Positions 8,767-17,828 of a stretch of 64,000 nt of DNA are shown here, one piece after another (positions within the stretch are counted from its first letter, which is position 1; the number at the start of each line of letters is the position of its first letter). The position numbers were made by a program, and so were the translations under genes. Origin of the DNA: Arhodomonas aquaeolei DSM 8974. Lineage in GTDB: Bacteria; Pseudomonadota; Gammaproteobacteria; Nitrococcales; Nitrococcaceae. The stretch covers positions 62,001 to 126,000 of the forward strand of contig NZ_KB894801.1 in NCBI RefSeq assembly GCF_000374645.1, written 5' to 3'. Under the pieces are notes generated by a model. That model saw only the letters and a program-made list of their open reading frames with translations. It was not told the DNA's origin and did not search any database.

Positions 8767-9642
8767 CTAGGGCAGCGCGAAGTAGAGAGCGGCGGGGATG
8801 ATGCCCAGCGACATCAGGTTGCCCAGCGCGACGATGGATGCCACCGCCTGCGGTTCCTGGTCGTAGTGCTCCGAGAGCATGTAGTTGAGCACCGCCGGCG
8901 GCAGCGCCCCGAAGACCAGCAACAGCCCGGCCACCGGCTGCGGGGGCTGGAAGATCAGCACCCACGGCACCGCGATGATCAGCCCGGTGACGGGGGCCAT
9001 CAGCGCGCCACCGATGCCGATCCGCCAGTACGAGAGATCCACCTCCGTGAGGCGGATTCCCAGCGCGACCAGCATCAGCGGGATCGCCACGTTGCCGAGC
9101 ATCTCCACGCCGGGCAGGACCAGTCCCGGCAGATGCCAGCCGAACGCCATGCACACGAGCCCGGCGGCGGTGGCCACCACCATCGGGTTGCCCGCGAGTT
9201 CGCGTGCGCCGATTCGCCGGGTGAGCAGCCACAGCCCGACGGTGAAGTGCAGTGAGTTCTCCACCACGAACATCACCACGGCAACGGGCAGTGCCTTCTC
9301 GCCGAAGCCGAAGACCGCCAGCGGCAGTCCGAAGTTGCCCGCGTTGTTGAACATCGCCGGCGGCACGACAGTGCGTACGTCCCAGCCGGTGCGCCGGGCA
9401 ATGAGCCAGGCGATCGGTCCGGAGCCGAGGATCACCGCGGCGGCGCCGAGCGCCGCGCCGCCCAGAGACAGGTCGGCACTCATGCGCTCGGAGAGCACGT
9501 AGAAGATCAGCGCCGGCACGAAGACGTTGACGTTCAACCGGTTGGCGCTGGACATGTCCGCCGGGCGCAGTCGGCCGTAGACGTAGCCCACCAGCACCAG
9601 GCCGAAGACCGGGACGATGATCTCCAGGATACGGAGCAGCAC
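8767..9642 (-). CDS. AEC family transporter (auxin efflux carrier superfamily)
   Basis: A 291-residue inner-membrane carrier with about ten hydrophobic segments in two halves. The N-terminal half has LLRILEIIVPVFGLVLVGY and NVNVFVPALIF; the second half has GLVLPGVEMLGNVAIPLMLVALG, which matches the AEC repeat with its helix-breaking Pro/Gly. Bacterial members export or import organic acids such as malate or malonate; the substrate here is unknown. The start is at 9642, 3 bp after the stop of the carboxymuconolactone decarboxylase family gene, so the two are probably co-transcribed. Confidence 0.88.
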   Translation of the reverse strand: MLLRILEIIVPVFGLVLVGYVYGRLRPADMSSANRLNVNVFVPALIFYVLSERMSADLSLGGAALGAAAVILGSGPIAWLIARRTGWDVRTVVPPAMFNNAGNFGLPLAVFGFGEKALPVAVVMFVVENSLHFTVGLWLLTRRIGARELAGNPMVVATAAGLVCMAFGWHLPGLVLPGVEMLGNVAIPLMLVALGIRLTEVDLSYWRIGIGGALMAPVTGLIIAVPWVLIFQPPQPVAGLLLVFGALPPAVLNYMLSEHYDQEPQAVASIVALGNLMSLGIIPAALYFALP

Positions 9643-9645
9643 CGC

Positions 9646-10035
9646 TTACGCCCCCGGTTCCGCCGTCATCTCCTCGAGCACCCGCCGGGCGTGGCGGAAA
9701 CCCTCCATCCCCGCCGGCATGCCCGCGTAGACCGCCACCTGGAAGAGTACCTCGCGGATCTCCTCCACACTGCACCCCTGATTGACCGCACCGCGCACGT
9801 GCACGCGGAACTCGTCCATGCGGCCGAGGGCGGCCAGCATGCCCAGGTTGATCAGGCTGCGGGTCGGCGTGGCGAGGCCCTCGCGATTCCAGATATCACC
9901 CCAGGCCGTGCGCATCACGAACTCCTGGAACTCGCGGTCGAAGTCGCTGGCATTCGCCAGCGAGCGGTCGACGTGCGCATCGCCGAGCACACGGCGGCGC
10001 ATCGCCTCGCCGCGCTGAAGGCGGTCGTCGGACAT
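9646..10035 (-). CDS. Carboxymuconolactone decarboxylase family protein
   Basis: A 129-residue all-helical protein of the CMD/AhpD-like family. The sequence MSDDRLQRGEAMRRRVLGD, LINLGMLAALGRMDEF and the C-terminal region with the EIREVLFQVAVYAGMPAG motif resemble 4-carboxymuconolactone decarboxylase (PcaC), which acts in the protocatechuate branch of the beta-ketoadipate pathway. No other pca gene is present, so assignment to that reaction is uncertain. It leads a two-gene unit with the AEC carrier, which suggests transport and conversion of an organic acid. Confidence 0.82.
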   Translation of the reverse strand: MSDDRLQRGEAMRRRVLGDAHVDRSLANASDFDREFQEFVMRTAWGDIWNREGLATPTRSLINLGMLAALGRMDEFRVHVRGAVNQGCSVEEIREVLFQVAVYAGMPAGMEGFRHARRVLEEMTAEPGA

Positions 10036-10241
10036 GGTGGGTTCCTCCGTCGGTGTTGCCCCGCCGGGGACGGCGGGTTAGCGTGCCGCAATACTACTAA
10101 CCCGGTCATTGCCAATGCCAGCTCGCCGGGCATCGCCGTGCGTCACCGGGCGCAGGGCGGCCTTGCCGGCATGTCCGGCGATCGGGCGCAATACGGGTCG
10201 ACGACAGACACGCATCCGCCTGGAAGGCGCCGGAACCAGTC

Positions 10242-10718
10242 ATGAGCGAACTGACCCATATCAACGAGCGCGGCGAGGCCCACATGGTCGACGTCGGCGA
10301 GAAGGACCGCAGCCACCGGGTTGCCGTGGCCGAGGGGCGGATCCGAATGGACGCGGCGACCCTCGAGGCGCTGGTCGCCGGTGATCTGAAAAAGGGCGAC
10401 GCCCTGGCCACCGCCCGCATCGCCGGGATCATGGCCGCGAAGCGCACCGCCGACGTGGTGCCGCTGTGTCATCCCCTCGCGCTGACCCATGTCGAGGTCA
10501 AGCTGACCCCCGAACCGGAGGCAGGGGCCGTGCACTGCAGCGTGCGGGCGGAGACCCGCGAGCGCACCGGCGTGGAGATGGAGGCGCTGAACGCGGTCCA
10601 GGCGGCGCTGCTCACGGTCTACGACATGTGCAAGGCGCTTGACCGCGGCATGACCATCGACGGCGTCGGGCTCGTCTACAAGGCCGGCGGGCGCTCCGGG
10701 GAGTGGCGCCGGCAATAG
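10242..10718 (+). CDS. moaC: Cyclic pyranopterin monophosphate synthase MoaC
   Basis: Second enzyme of molybdenum cofactor synthesis, which makes cyclic pyranopterin monophosphate from the MoaA product. The 158-residue protein carries the family motifs [28 protein letters not shown] with the catalytic His, and [13 protein letters not shown], with [10 protein letters not shown] at the C-terminus. The gene stands alone: no moaA, moaB, moaD or moaE is in the window. It converges on the HlyD-type adaptor gene with only 16 bp between stops. The 206-bp gap upstream, shared with the divergent decarboxylase gene, shows no clear promoter. Confidence 0.95.
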   Translation: MSELTHINERGEAHMVDVGEKDRSHRVAVAEGRIRMDAATLEALVAGDLKKGDALATARIAGIMAAKRTADVVPLCHPLALTHVEVKLTPEPEAGAVHCSVRAETRERTGVEMEALNAVQAALLTVYDMCKALDRGMTIDGVGLVYKAGGRSGEWRRQ

Positions 10719-10734
10719 GCGAGCGGCGCCGGTC

Positions 10735-11928
10735 TCAGCCGCCGGCGCGCTCGCGGATGCGGTCACCGTCCGCCAGTGTGGCGTCCGGGTGGATCACCAC
10801 GCGTTCGCCGGCCTCTAGCCCCGAGCGGATCTGCACCTGCAGCCCGCTGCGCCGGCCGGTCCCGACCTCGCGCAGATGCGCCCTGCCCCCGCTGGCGACG
10901 AACACGGCCTCACCGCCACCGTGGGGGAATACGGCGCTGTCGGGTACCTGGAGGACGCCCTCGCCGGACCAGAGCACGAACGCGCAGTCGACCCGGTAGC
11001 CGTCCCCCAGGCGGTTCCACTGCGCATGTGGCGAGGCCAGCTGCGAGGTGACCCAGACGCGCTGTTCGTCCACGCCCAGGGCCGAGACCTTGGTGAACGC
11101 CGCGGGCTCCACGCGGCTCACACGGGCTTCGAGCGTGGTGTCCCCGCCCCACCCCGTCAGGTCCACGCGCATGCCGGGATGGATGCGCACGGCGTCCACG
11201 GACAGCACATCGGTGCGCACCTCCAGCGAGGCCGGGTCGCCAATTTCCACCAGCGGCGCGCCCCGCTCCACCGGACCGGCGCTCTCGCGGGGCAGCGCGA
11301 GCACCCGGCCCGCCACCGGTGCGCGCACGGCGATGCCCTCGCTGCTTCTGTCGCCCTCGCCATAGTGCAGTACCGCGCGCGCCGAGGCGAGCTCGGCGGC
11401 GGCGACCTGGACGCGGAAGCGTGCCGAGCGCAGCGTGGCTTTGGCGCGGCGATCGGTGGCCCGGACGATATCCAGGTTCTGCGCCGGAGCGTAGCCCTGC
11501 TCGTGCAGCCGGCTCACCCGGGCCAGCTCGGTGGCGGCCCGCTCTGCCTCCGCCTCCGCCGCACCGACGTCGGCGGCGGCCGCGTGCAGGGCCGCCTCCG
11601 CGCTCGCCACGTCGGCCCGAGCCCGGGCCTCGTAGCGCGGATCGAGCAGCTCCGGCTCCTGGGGGTCGATCCGGGTGAGTACCGTGCCCGGGCCCACTGC
11701 GTCCCCCACGTCCAGGTCGATGCGGCGCAGGGCGCCGGATACCGGCGCGGCCACGACATAGCGGTCGCGCACCCGGGTCTGGCCTTCACGTTCGACGGTC
11801 ACCGCCAGCGGTCCCCGGGCCACCACAGCCAGGCTGACCGGCGCCGGGGCCGGCAGGAACGCGTATACGAGGCCGCCGAGGACAGCCACCGCGAGCACGG
11901 CGCCGGCGATGCGTCTGGACCAGGTCAC
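10735..11928 (-). CDS. HlyD/MacA-type periplasmic adaptor of an ABC exporter
   Basis: A 397-residue membrane fusion protein with one N-terminal membrane anchor (residues about 6-24), then a lipoyl-type half (VAAPVSGALRRIDLDVGD), a long Ala/Glu-rich coiled-coil hairpin, the returning lipoyl half (VRAPVAGRVLALPRES) and beta-barrel domains. The open frame extends further upstream but has no good start there. I chose GTG at 11926-11928 because GGGAGTAAGAC precedes it and it immediately follows the permease stop. It would link the FtsX-type permease to an outer-membrane channel; no TolC gene is present. Confidence 0.85.
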   Translation of the reverse strand: MTWSRRIAGAVLAVAVLGGLVYAFLPAPAPVSLAVVARGPLAVTVEREGQTRVRDRYVVAAPVSGALRRIDLDVGDAVGPGTVLTRIDPQEPELLDPRYEARARADVASAEAALHAAAADVGAAEAEAERAATELARVSRLHEQGYAPAQNLDIVRATDRRAKATLRSARFRVQVAAAELASARAVLHYGEGDRSSEGIAVRAPVAGRVLALPRESAGPVERGAPLVEIGDPASLEVRTDVLSVDAVRIHPGMRVDLTGWGGDTTLEARVSRVEPAAFTKVSALGVDEQRVWVTSQLASPHAQWNRLGDGYRVDCAFVLWSGEGVLQVPDSAVFPHGGGEAVFVASGGRAHLREVGTGRRSGLQVQIRSGLEAGERVVIHPDATLADGDRIRERAGG

Positions 11929-11933
11929 GTGTC

Positions 11934-14306
11934 TTACTCCCTTGTCTTGAGTGCGGCCACCAGGCTCAACCGGTTGAGGCGGAACAGGATGAGCACCGCC
12001 GACAGGGCCGCGGCGGCGAGTACCGTTGCCGCCGCGAGGCCGTACGTGACCGGCCCGATGACCAGCGGGATACGGTAGAGGTCCGAATTGAAGCCCCGCG
12101 CGAGCAGCCAGCACAGGCCCGCCCCCATCAGGAACCCCGGCGGGATGGCGGCGAGCGTCAGGACGATCAGCTCGGCGAGTATGATATAGGCCACTTCGCC
12201 GCGGCTGTAGCCGAGCACCCGCAGGCTCGCAAGCTCCCGGGACCGCTCGGACAGCGCGATCCGGGCGCTGTTGTAGACCACCCCGAAGGCAATGCTGCCG
12301 GCCAGTGCGGAGCTGATCAGGGTGAACACGGCCATGATCCGGCCCATGCTCTCGTCGAAGCTCTCGATACTGCGACGTCGGAGTCCGACACCGGCGACCC
12401 TCGGCATGAGCTGAAGTCTGCGGGCGAGTGCCGTCGCCGTCTCCGGACCGGTGGCCAGGTAGGCGCCGGAGACTGCCCGGCCCTCGTCGAGACGGCGGTT
12501 GAGCGCGTCCAGGCGCATGTAGCCCTGTGCACCTAGGTACTCGCGGGCGAATTCGGCCACTGGGATATCCAGTACCGGCCGGGCCCCTTCGAGCACCCGC
12601 ACGCGCACGCTCCCACCGGTGCTCAGTGCGAGGTGCTCGCGCAGGTAGTCGGTGAGGATCACGCCGTCCCGGGGCAGCCGCAGGGGATGGAGCGTGTCGT
12701 CCAGCACGCGGTGCAGCCGGCTTCCCGGTGTCAGGCCCAGGATGCTGGTGCGATAACGGTGCCGGCCGTTGACCAGCTCCACGGATATCGCACGGAACGG
12801 CTCCACGAAGCCCACCGCCGGGTCCGCGGCGAGGCTGTAGAGGGCGTCGTGATCGGTGGGCTCGGTGAAGGTGGCGGTGACGTCCTCCCGCTGGGCGAGG
12901 CCGAACTGGATATCCAGCATGTAATCGATGGCGTCCGTGCCGAACCGGGAGAGCATCATGATGCCCACCGCCGCGGCGATACCGAGCACGGACAGCGCCG
13001 ATTTGCCGCCGTTGCGCGCGAGGTGGCGCACCACCATGCGCGTGGGCTGATCAAGCAGCCGGCGCAGGCCGCTGCGCTCCAGCAGGCTTGCCCGATAGGT
13101 GGGGGGCGGTTCGGGACGCATCGCCTCGGCGGGCGGCAGGCGCGCGGCGGCGCGCACCGCGCCGAGGGCCCCCGCGAGCGCCGCACCCGCGGTGGCGGCA
13201 ACGGCGATCACCGCGGTAGCCGGGTCGAGGCGGTGGATGAAGAACGGGAAGCGGAAGATACCCTGGTAGGCCGTGCTCATCCCGTGGCTCATCCAGCCGC
13301 CCAGGGCGATGCCGAGGGCCGCGGCCACCATCGCCACGGCCAGGATCATCGAGGCGTAGTGCATAGCGATGGTGACGTCGCGATAGCCGAAGGCCTTGAG
13401 GATGCCGATCTGCTCGCGCTGGTTCCGTACCAGCCGGTGAACGACGACGTTGAGCAGGAATGCCGCCACGGCGAGGAACACCAGCGGTATCGTGCGGGTG
13501 AGGACGCCGAGCTCGTGCATCTCGTTGGCGAGGTAGCGGTTGGAGATCTGGTCCGCACGGGGGTGGGCGCCCAGACCGCCGTATCGGTCCACAACGGCGT
13601 CGACCCGGTCCACCACGGCCGCGGCTTCGGCGCCGGCGGTCAGGGTGAACACGGCGCTGTTGAAGGCGCCGTCCATGTCGTAGGCGGTCGCGAGCGGTGT
13701 GCGGTTCATCCACATCACCGCGTAGCGCTCGAAGTCCGGGAGGATGTCGCCGGGGCGGATCTGGTAGATGTGCTCCGGCGAGAGACCGATGCCCACCACC
13801 CGGAGGCTCTGCCGGCGTCCATTGATGATGGCGCCGAGCGCCGCCCCCGGGGACAGGCCGTGCGCCTCGGCGAATGACTGCGAGACCACCACCTCGTCGG
13901 TGGCCGCGGTCCGCGGCAGCCGCCCCTGGCTCAGGTAGAGACGGTTCAGCCCGGGCCGGCGGCCGTCGGGGATGCTCACCAGCTGTGCGGTGGCCGGCTC
14001 CGGGAAACCGGGCACGTCCAGGTTGGCCCGGGCGACGACCCGTGTGCGTGCCGAGGCGACGCCGGGAATGGCGGCAAGGCGCGAGGTGGCCGTCTCCGGG
14101 GCCCGCTTGAGGGAGACGAACACGTCAGCGAACCGGTAGTCCCGGTAGAAGGCGTCCCGGGTGCGCTCCAGCCCGGTGTGGGTGGTGTTGAGCCCCACGT
14201 AGGCGGCAACCCCGCTGGCGAGGACGAGGGCGATCGCAAGCATCGGCCCGCGCAGGTTCCAGAGATCGCGCAGGGCCTTGCGCCGGAGTGCGGACGCCCC
14301 TCTCAC
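11934..14306 (-). CDS. ABC transporter permease with two FtsX-type domains
   Basis: A 790-residue permease of the LolC/MacB class. A first membrane segment after residue 20 ([19 protein letters not shown]) precedes a large periplasmic domain, then three membrane segments around residues 270-380. A second copy follows: an anchor near residue 415-440, a second periplasmic domain and three C-terminal segments ending in [17 protein letters not shown]. The duplicated architecture is typical of large fused FtsX permeases. The ATG overlaps the stop of the ATPase gene in an ATGA arrangement, and the adaptor starts 5 bp after this gene, so all three form one operon. Confidence 0.9.
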   Translation of the reverse strand: MRGASALRRKALRDLWNLRGPMLAIALVLASGVAAYVGLNTTHTGLERTRDAFYRDYRFADVFVSLKRAPETATSRLAAIPGVASARTRVVARANLDVPGFPEPATAQLVSIPDGRRPGLNRLYLSQGRLPRTAATDEVVVSQSFAEAHGLSPGAALGAIINGRRQSLRVVGIGLSPEHIYQIRPGDILPDFERYAVMWMNRTPLATAYDMDGAFNSAVFTLTAGAEAAAVVDRVDAVVDRYGGLGAHPRADQISNRYLANEMHELGVLTRTIPLVFLAVAAFLLNVVVHRLVRNQREQIGILKAFGYRDVTIAMHYASMILAVAMVAAALGIALGGWMSHGMSTAYQGIFRFPFFIHRLDPATAVIAVAATAGAALAGALGAVRAAARLPPAEAMRPEPPPTYRASLLERSGLRRLLDQPTRMVVRHLARNGGKSALSVLGIAAAVGIMMLSRFGTDAIDYMLDIQFGLAQREDVTATFTEPTDHDALYSLAADPAVGFVEPFRAISVELVNGRHRYRTSILGLTPGSRLHRVLDDTLHPLRLPRDGVILTDYLREHLALSTGGSVRVRVLEGARPVLDIPVAEFAREYLGAQGYMRLDALNRRLDEGRAVSGAYLATGPETATALARRLQLMPRVAGVGLRRRSIESFDESMGRIMAVFTLISSALAGSIAFGVVYNSARIALSERSRELASLRVLGYSRGEVAYIILAELIVLTLAAIPPGFLMGAGLCWLLARGFNSDLYRIPLVIGPVTYGLAAATVLAAAALSAVLILFRLNRLSLVAALKTRE

Positions 14307-15043
14307 CAGCTCAGGCTCTCCAGTGGCCGGCGCTCCGCGTTCACCTCCACGCCCGTGATGCGGCCGTCGCTCATGTGCACGACGCGGTCGGCGATCCCGG
14401 CGATGACCGCGTTATGGGTGATCACCGCGGTGGTGGCGCCGACCTCCTCGTTGGCGCGCAGCAGCACCTCCAGTACCCGGATCCCCGTCTGCGAGTCGAG
14501 CGCACCGGTAGGCTCGTCACACAGCAGCACCGCCGGGCGCTTCGCCACCGCCCGTGCGATGGCCACCCGTTGCTGCTCACCGCCGGAGAGCTGCGCGGGG
14601 AAATGATGGAGCCGGGCACTCAGGCCGACCAGTGCCAGCGCGTCCTCCGCGGGCATGGGGTCGTCGGCGATTTCGGTGACGACCTGGACGTTCTCGCGTG
14701 CCGTCAGGCTCGGGATGAGGTTGTAGAACTGAAAGACGAAGCCGACGTGATGGCGGCGGTAGGCGGTGAGCTCACGTTCACCGGCGTGGGTAATGTCGCG
14801 GCCGCGATACAGGACCCGGCCGCCGGAGGGGACGTCGAGGCCACCGAGGATATTGAGCAGCGTGGATTTGCCGCTGCCCGAGGCGCCGAGTATCACCGCG
14901 AACTCGCCGGCGTACAGCTGCGTTGTGACGCCGCGCAGGGCGACGACGTCGATCTCGCCCACCCGATAGGTCTTGGTGACCGATTCCGTGCGGAATACGG
15001 CCTCGCCCTGCTCCGTCGGCGCGTTGTTTCCGCCCTGCGGCAT
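14303..15043 (-). CDS. ABC transporter ATP-binding protein (LolD/MacB class)
   Basis: A 246-residue ATPase with Walker [10 protein letters not shown], signature LSGGEQQR, Walker [13 protein letters not shown] and the H-loop in AVITHN. The GALDSQTG sequence after Walker B is typical of the LolD/MacB/FtsE clade, which pairs with FtsX-type permeases and works mechanically across the periplasm rather than as a classical pore. It is the first gene of the three-gene exporter and is translationally coupled to the permease (4-bp overlap). Likely substrates are lipids, lipoproteins or antimicrobial compounds; the sequence does not decide. Confidence 0.93.
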   Translation of the reverse strand: MPQGGNNAPTEQGEAVFRTESVTKTYRVGEIDVVALRGVTTQLYAGEFAVILGASGSGKSTLLNILGGLDVPSGGRVLYRGRDITHAGERELTAYRRHHVGFVFQFYNLIPSLTARENVQVVTEIADDPMPAEDALALVGLSARLHHFPAQLSGGEQQRVAIARAVAKRPAVLLCDEPTGALDSQTGIRVLEVLLRANEEVGATTAVITHNAVIAGIADRVVHMSDGRITGVEVNAERRPLESLSW

Positions 15044-15136
15044 CGTCCCTGCTCCCCGCCGCGCCCCCGGCCGGCACGGCTGCAGAAAGTATACCGCAGT
15101 GTACGGGATCGCCAGCGCGTCTCCCGGGTCAGGACA

Positions 15137-15463
15137 CTAAATCAGCCGATCGATCTTGGCGGCGAGGATGAAGTCGTTCTCATGCAGACCCTGGATCTTG
15201 TGCGTCCAGATCTCGACCTCCACGTGCCCCCAGCCGAAGTGGATCTCCGGGTGGTGCTGCTCCCCCTCGGCAAGCTCGCTGACCTGGTTGACGAACGCCA
15301 GCGCGGAGGCGAAGTCGCCGAACCGGAACGCGCGGATGATCCGCATGGGATCCTCTTCCAGCCGCCATTCCGGGAGCTGGCCGAGATGGCGTTCCGCCTC
15401 GTCGCGGGACATCGGCGGGGTGCCGCCGCGGCACGGGGTGCAGCTCTGCTCGCTGAGTGCCAT
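15137..15463 (-). CDS. 4a-hydroxytetrahydrobiopterin dehydratase (pterin-4a-carbinolamine dehydratase)
   Basis: A 108-residue pterin dehydratase of the PhhB/DCoH family. The EQHHPEIHFGWGHVEVEIWTH stretch carries the active-site His pair and the family's W-x-T motif. An N-terminal CTPCRGG segment (Cys pair plus GG) is commonly present in bacterial members. It normally regenerates the pterin cofactor of phenylalanine hydroxylase (PhhA), but no phhA is nearby. It is divergent from lutABC, and the 167-bp gap holds two palindromes (15494-15511 and 15594-15604). Confidence 0.88.
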   Translation of the reverse strand: MALSEQSCTPCRGGTPPMSRDEAERHLGQLPEWRLEEDPMRIIRAFRFGDFASALAFVNQVSELAEGEQHHPEIHFGWGHVEVEIWTHKIQGLHENDFILAAKIDRLI

Positions 15464-15493
15464 GGTGCGTCCTCCCTGGTCACGGATGGAAAG

Positions 15494-15511
15494 CGGTAAC
15501 CTGCGTTACCG
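15494..15511. promoter_or_regulatory. Perfect palindrome CGGTAAC-CTGC-GTTACCG
   Basis: Seven-base arms (15494-15500 and 15505-15511) pair perfectly around CTGC. It lies 31 bp upstream of the pterin dehydratase ATG and about 120 bp upstream of lutA, so it may be an operator for the dehydratase or a second regulator site for lut. Confidence 0.45.
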
Positions 15512-15565
15512 TCGTCATGGACGACGTGGGGTGTTGGTGGCGTTTTTCAAACCGCCGCCGGCCGG

Positions 15566-15604
15566 TTGAGCTTTCGGGCCCCCGCGGGTAACGTGGTCAG
15601 ACCA
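15566..15604 (+). promoter_or_regulatory. Candidate lutA promoter with GntR/FadR-type operator
   Basis: A TTGAGC box (15566-15571), 17-bp spacer and weak TAACGT (15589-15594) form a candidate sigma-70 promoter. Overlapping its 3' edge is the palindrome TGGTCAGACCA (15594-15604). TGGT-NNN-ACCA is the core recognised by FadR-subfamily GntR regulators such as PdhR and LldR/LutR, which control pyruvate and lactate genes. It ends 26 bp before the lutA ATG, where bound repressor would block initiation. The regulator gene is not in the window. Confidence 0.6.
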
Positions 15605-15630
15605 ATAACGAAGGCCCCGGTTGTGACAAC

Positions 15631-16407
15631 ATGACTGAAGCGACGACAAGCGGCCAGCCCCGGGTCGGGCTGTTCGTCACCTGCCTCGTGGACCTGTTCC
15701 GCCCCCGCGTCGGTTTCGCCTCGGTCCGGCTGCTCGAGCAGGCCGGCTGCACCGTGGAGGTGCCCGAGGGCCAGACCTGCTGCGGCCAGCCGGCCTACAA
15801 TAGCGGCGATCTCCCCGATACCCGGGCCCTTGCGCGCCAGACCATCGAGGCATTCGAAGAGTGCGACTACGTGGTTGGCCCCTCGGGCTCGTGCATCGGC
15901 CAGCTCCGCAAGTATCCCGAGCTCTTCGAGGACGGCGACCCATGGCGCGAGCGCGCGGAGGCGCTGGCGGCGCGCAGCTGGGAGCTGTTCGCGTTCCTCG
16001 TCGACGTGCGCGGCATGAGCCGGGTGACGGCGCGCTTTCCGGCGAACGCCACCTATCACGACAGCTGCTCCGGGCTGCGCCAGCTCGGTGTGAAGGCCCA
16101 GCCGCGGACGCTGCTCGGCAGCGTGGAGGGACTCACGATCACCGAGATGACGGACACCGAGGTCTGCTGCGGCTTCGGCGGGACGTTCTGCGTGAAATAC
16201 CCGGAGATCTCCGAGCGCCTGGTGGACGACAAGAGCACGCGGATCGAGGAGAGCGGCGCGGAGACAGTGCTCGCCGGCGATCTCGGCTGCCTGATGAACA
16301 TCGCCGGCCGGCTACGGCGGCGCGGTTCCGGCGTGCGCGCCTACCACGCCGCCGAGGTCCTCGCGGACATGGGCGACGCGCCGGCGATCGGCGAGGAGGA
16401 CGCCTGA
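15631..16407 (+). CDS. lutA: Lactate utilisation Fe-S protein LutA
   Basis: A 258-residue protein with two CCG (cysteine-rich, heterodisulfide-reductase-like) domains: CCGQPAYNSGD at residues 50-60 and CCGFGGTFCVKYPEIS beginning at 179. LutA, LutB and LutC together form a cytoplasmic Fe-S L-lactate oxidising complex. The length is normal for LutA/YkgE. The stop TGA overlaps the lutB ATG by one base (TGATG), and lutC follows with a 4-bp overlap, so the three are one translationally coupled operon. The operator at 15594-15604 suggests lactate-responsive repression. Confidence 0.92.
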   Translation: MTEATTSGQPRVGLFVTCLVDLFRPRVGFASVRLLEQAGCTVEVPEGQTCCGQPAYNSGDLPDTRALARQTIEAFEECDYVVGPSGSCIGQLRKYPELFEDGDPWRERAEALAARSWELFAFLVDVRGMSRVTARFPANATYHDSCSGLRQLGVKAQPRTLLGSVEGLTITEMTDTEVCCGFGGTFCVKYPEISERLVDDKSTRIEESGAETVLAGDLGCLMNIAGRLRRRGSGVRAYHAAEVLADMGDAPAIGEEDA

Positions 16408-17828
16408 TGGAGGCCCGGACCCACACGTTCAAGGCGAATGCGCGCGCGGCCCTCGCCGATGACAACCTGCGCACGGCGCTGGCCTCGGCCAAGGGCGGAT
16501 TCGTCGCCAAGCGTGCCGGGGCGGTGGAGGCCTTCCCGGACTTCGAGGCGCTGCGCGAGCGCGGGGCGGCGATCAAGGACCACACCCTGGCCAACCTGGA
16601 CCACTACCTCGCCCGCTTCACCGCGAACGTCAGCGAGCGCGGCGGCCAGGTGCACTACGCCGGCGACGACGCGGCGGCCCGTGAGATCATCCTCGGCATC
16701 TGCCGTGATGCCGGGGCGCGGCGGGTGATCAAGTCCAAGACCATGGCCGGCGAGGAGATCTCGCTCAACGAGGCCCTGGAGCGCGAGCACGAGCTGGTGG
16801 AGACGGACCTCGGCGAGTACATCATCCAGCTTGCCAAGGAGCCGCCGAGTCACATCATCGCACCGGCGGTGCACAAGACCCGCGCGGACATCACACGGCT
16901 GTTCGACGAGCATCACCACCACCGCATCGACGGTCCGCTGCGCCCTGCCCCGGAGCTGGTGGCCGAGGCGCGGCAGGTGCTGCGCGAACGTTTCCTGGAG
17001 GCGGACGTCGACATCAGCGGCGCAAACTTCCTGATCGCCGACACCGGCACGGTCACGCTGGTCACCAACGAGGGCAACGCCGATCTCGGCACCACCCTGC
17101 CCCGGGTGCACATTGTCATCGCGGGCATCGAGAAGCTCGTGCCCGGTACCGAGGAGGCATCGACGATGCTGCGCCTGCTCGGGCGCAGCGCCACCGGGCA
17201 GGACATGAGCGCGTATACCACCTTCCTCACGGGCGCACGACGCCCGGACGACCCCGACGGCCCGGACGAGTACCACGTGGTGCTGCTCGATAACGGCCGT
17301 ACGGGCATGCTGGGTAACGAGTTCCGCTCCATGCTCCGCTGCATCCGCTGCGGCGCGTGCATGAACCACTGCCCGGTGTACGGCGCCGTGGGCGGGCACA
17401 CCTACGGCTGGGTCTACCCCGGCCCCATGGGCCAGGTGCTCACGCCGATGTTCCGCGGCCTGGACGGCACTGTGGATCTGCCCAACGCCTGTACCCTGAA
17501 CGGGCGCTGCGGCAGCGTCTGTCCGGTGAAGATCCCCCTGCCCGACCTCATCCGCCACCTGCGGGACTGGCAGTTCGACGCCCACCTGGGGCATCGCACG
17601 ACCCGCTGGGCGCTGCATGCCTGGGGCTGGGTGGCCCGGCGTCCGCGCCTGTATCACCCCCTCGCGCGGATCGGCACCCGGGTGCTGCGCTGGATCGGCG
17701 GCCGCCGCGGCGGCGCGGCGCGGCGCATGCCCCTGGCCGGCGGCTGGACGGACGCGCGTGACCTGCCCCTGCCCTCGGGCACAACGTTCCAGGCGGCCTG
17801 GCGGGCGAAGCGCAAGGAGGACGCATGA
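16407..17828 (+). CDS. lutB: Lactate utilisation Fe-S protein LutB
   Basis: A 473-residue subunit of the LutABC complex. The N-terminal half is the LUD domain (AGEEISLNEALE, ISGANFLIADTGT, GIEKLVPGTEEA). The C-terminal half carries two 4Fe-4S motifs, CIRCGACMNHCP (312-323) and CTLNGRCGSVCP beginning at 362, that relay electrons. After them comes a basic helical tail (to residue 473) found in YkgF-type proteins. I chose the ATG at 16407 because it overlaps the lutA stop and begins at the family's N-terminus. Confidence 0.93.
   Translation: MEARTHTFKANARAALADDNLRTALASAKGGFVAKRAGAVEAFPDFEALRERGAAIKDHTLANLDHYLARFTANVSERGGQVHYAGDDAAAREIILGICRDAGARRVIKSKTMAGEEISLNEALEREHELVETDLGEYIIQLAKEPPSHIIAPAVHKTRADITRLFDEHHHHRIDGPLRPAPELVAEARQVLRERFLEADVDISGANFLIADTGTVTLVTNEGNADLGTTLPRVHIVIAGIEKLVPGTEEASTMLRLLGRSATGQDMSAYTTFLTGARRPDDPDGPDEYHVVLLDNGRTGMLGNEFRSMLRCIRCGACMNHCPVYGAVGGHTYGWVYPGPMGQVLTPMFRGLDGTVDLPNACTLNGRCGSVCPVKIPLPDLIRHLRDWQFDAHLGHRTTRWALHAWGWVARRPRLYHPLARIGTRVLRWIGGRRGGAARRMPLAGGWTDARDLPLPSGTTFQAAWRAKRKEDA

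Noticed and set aside
11929-12114. N-terminal extension of the HlyD-type adaptor
   Set aside because: The extension overlaps the permease gene, has no ribosome site and no similarity to adaptors; the GTG at 11928 has a good SD.
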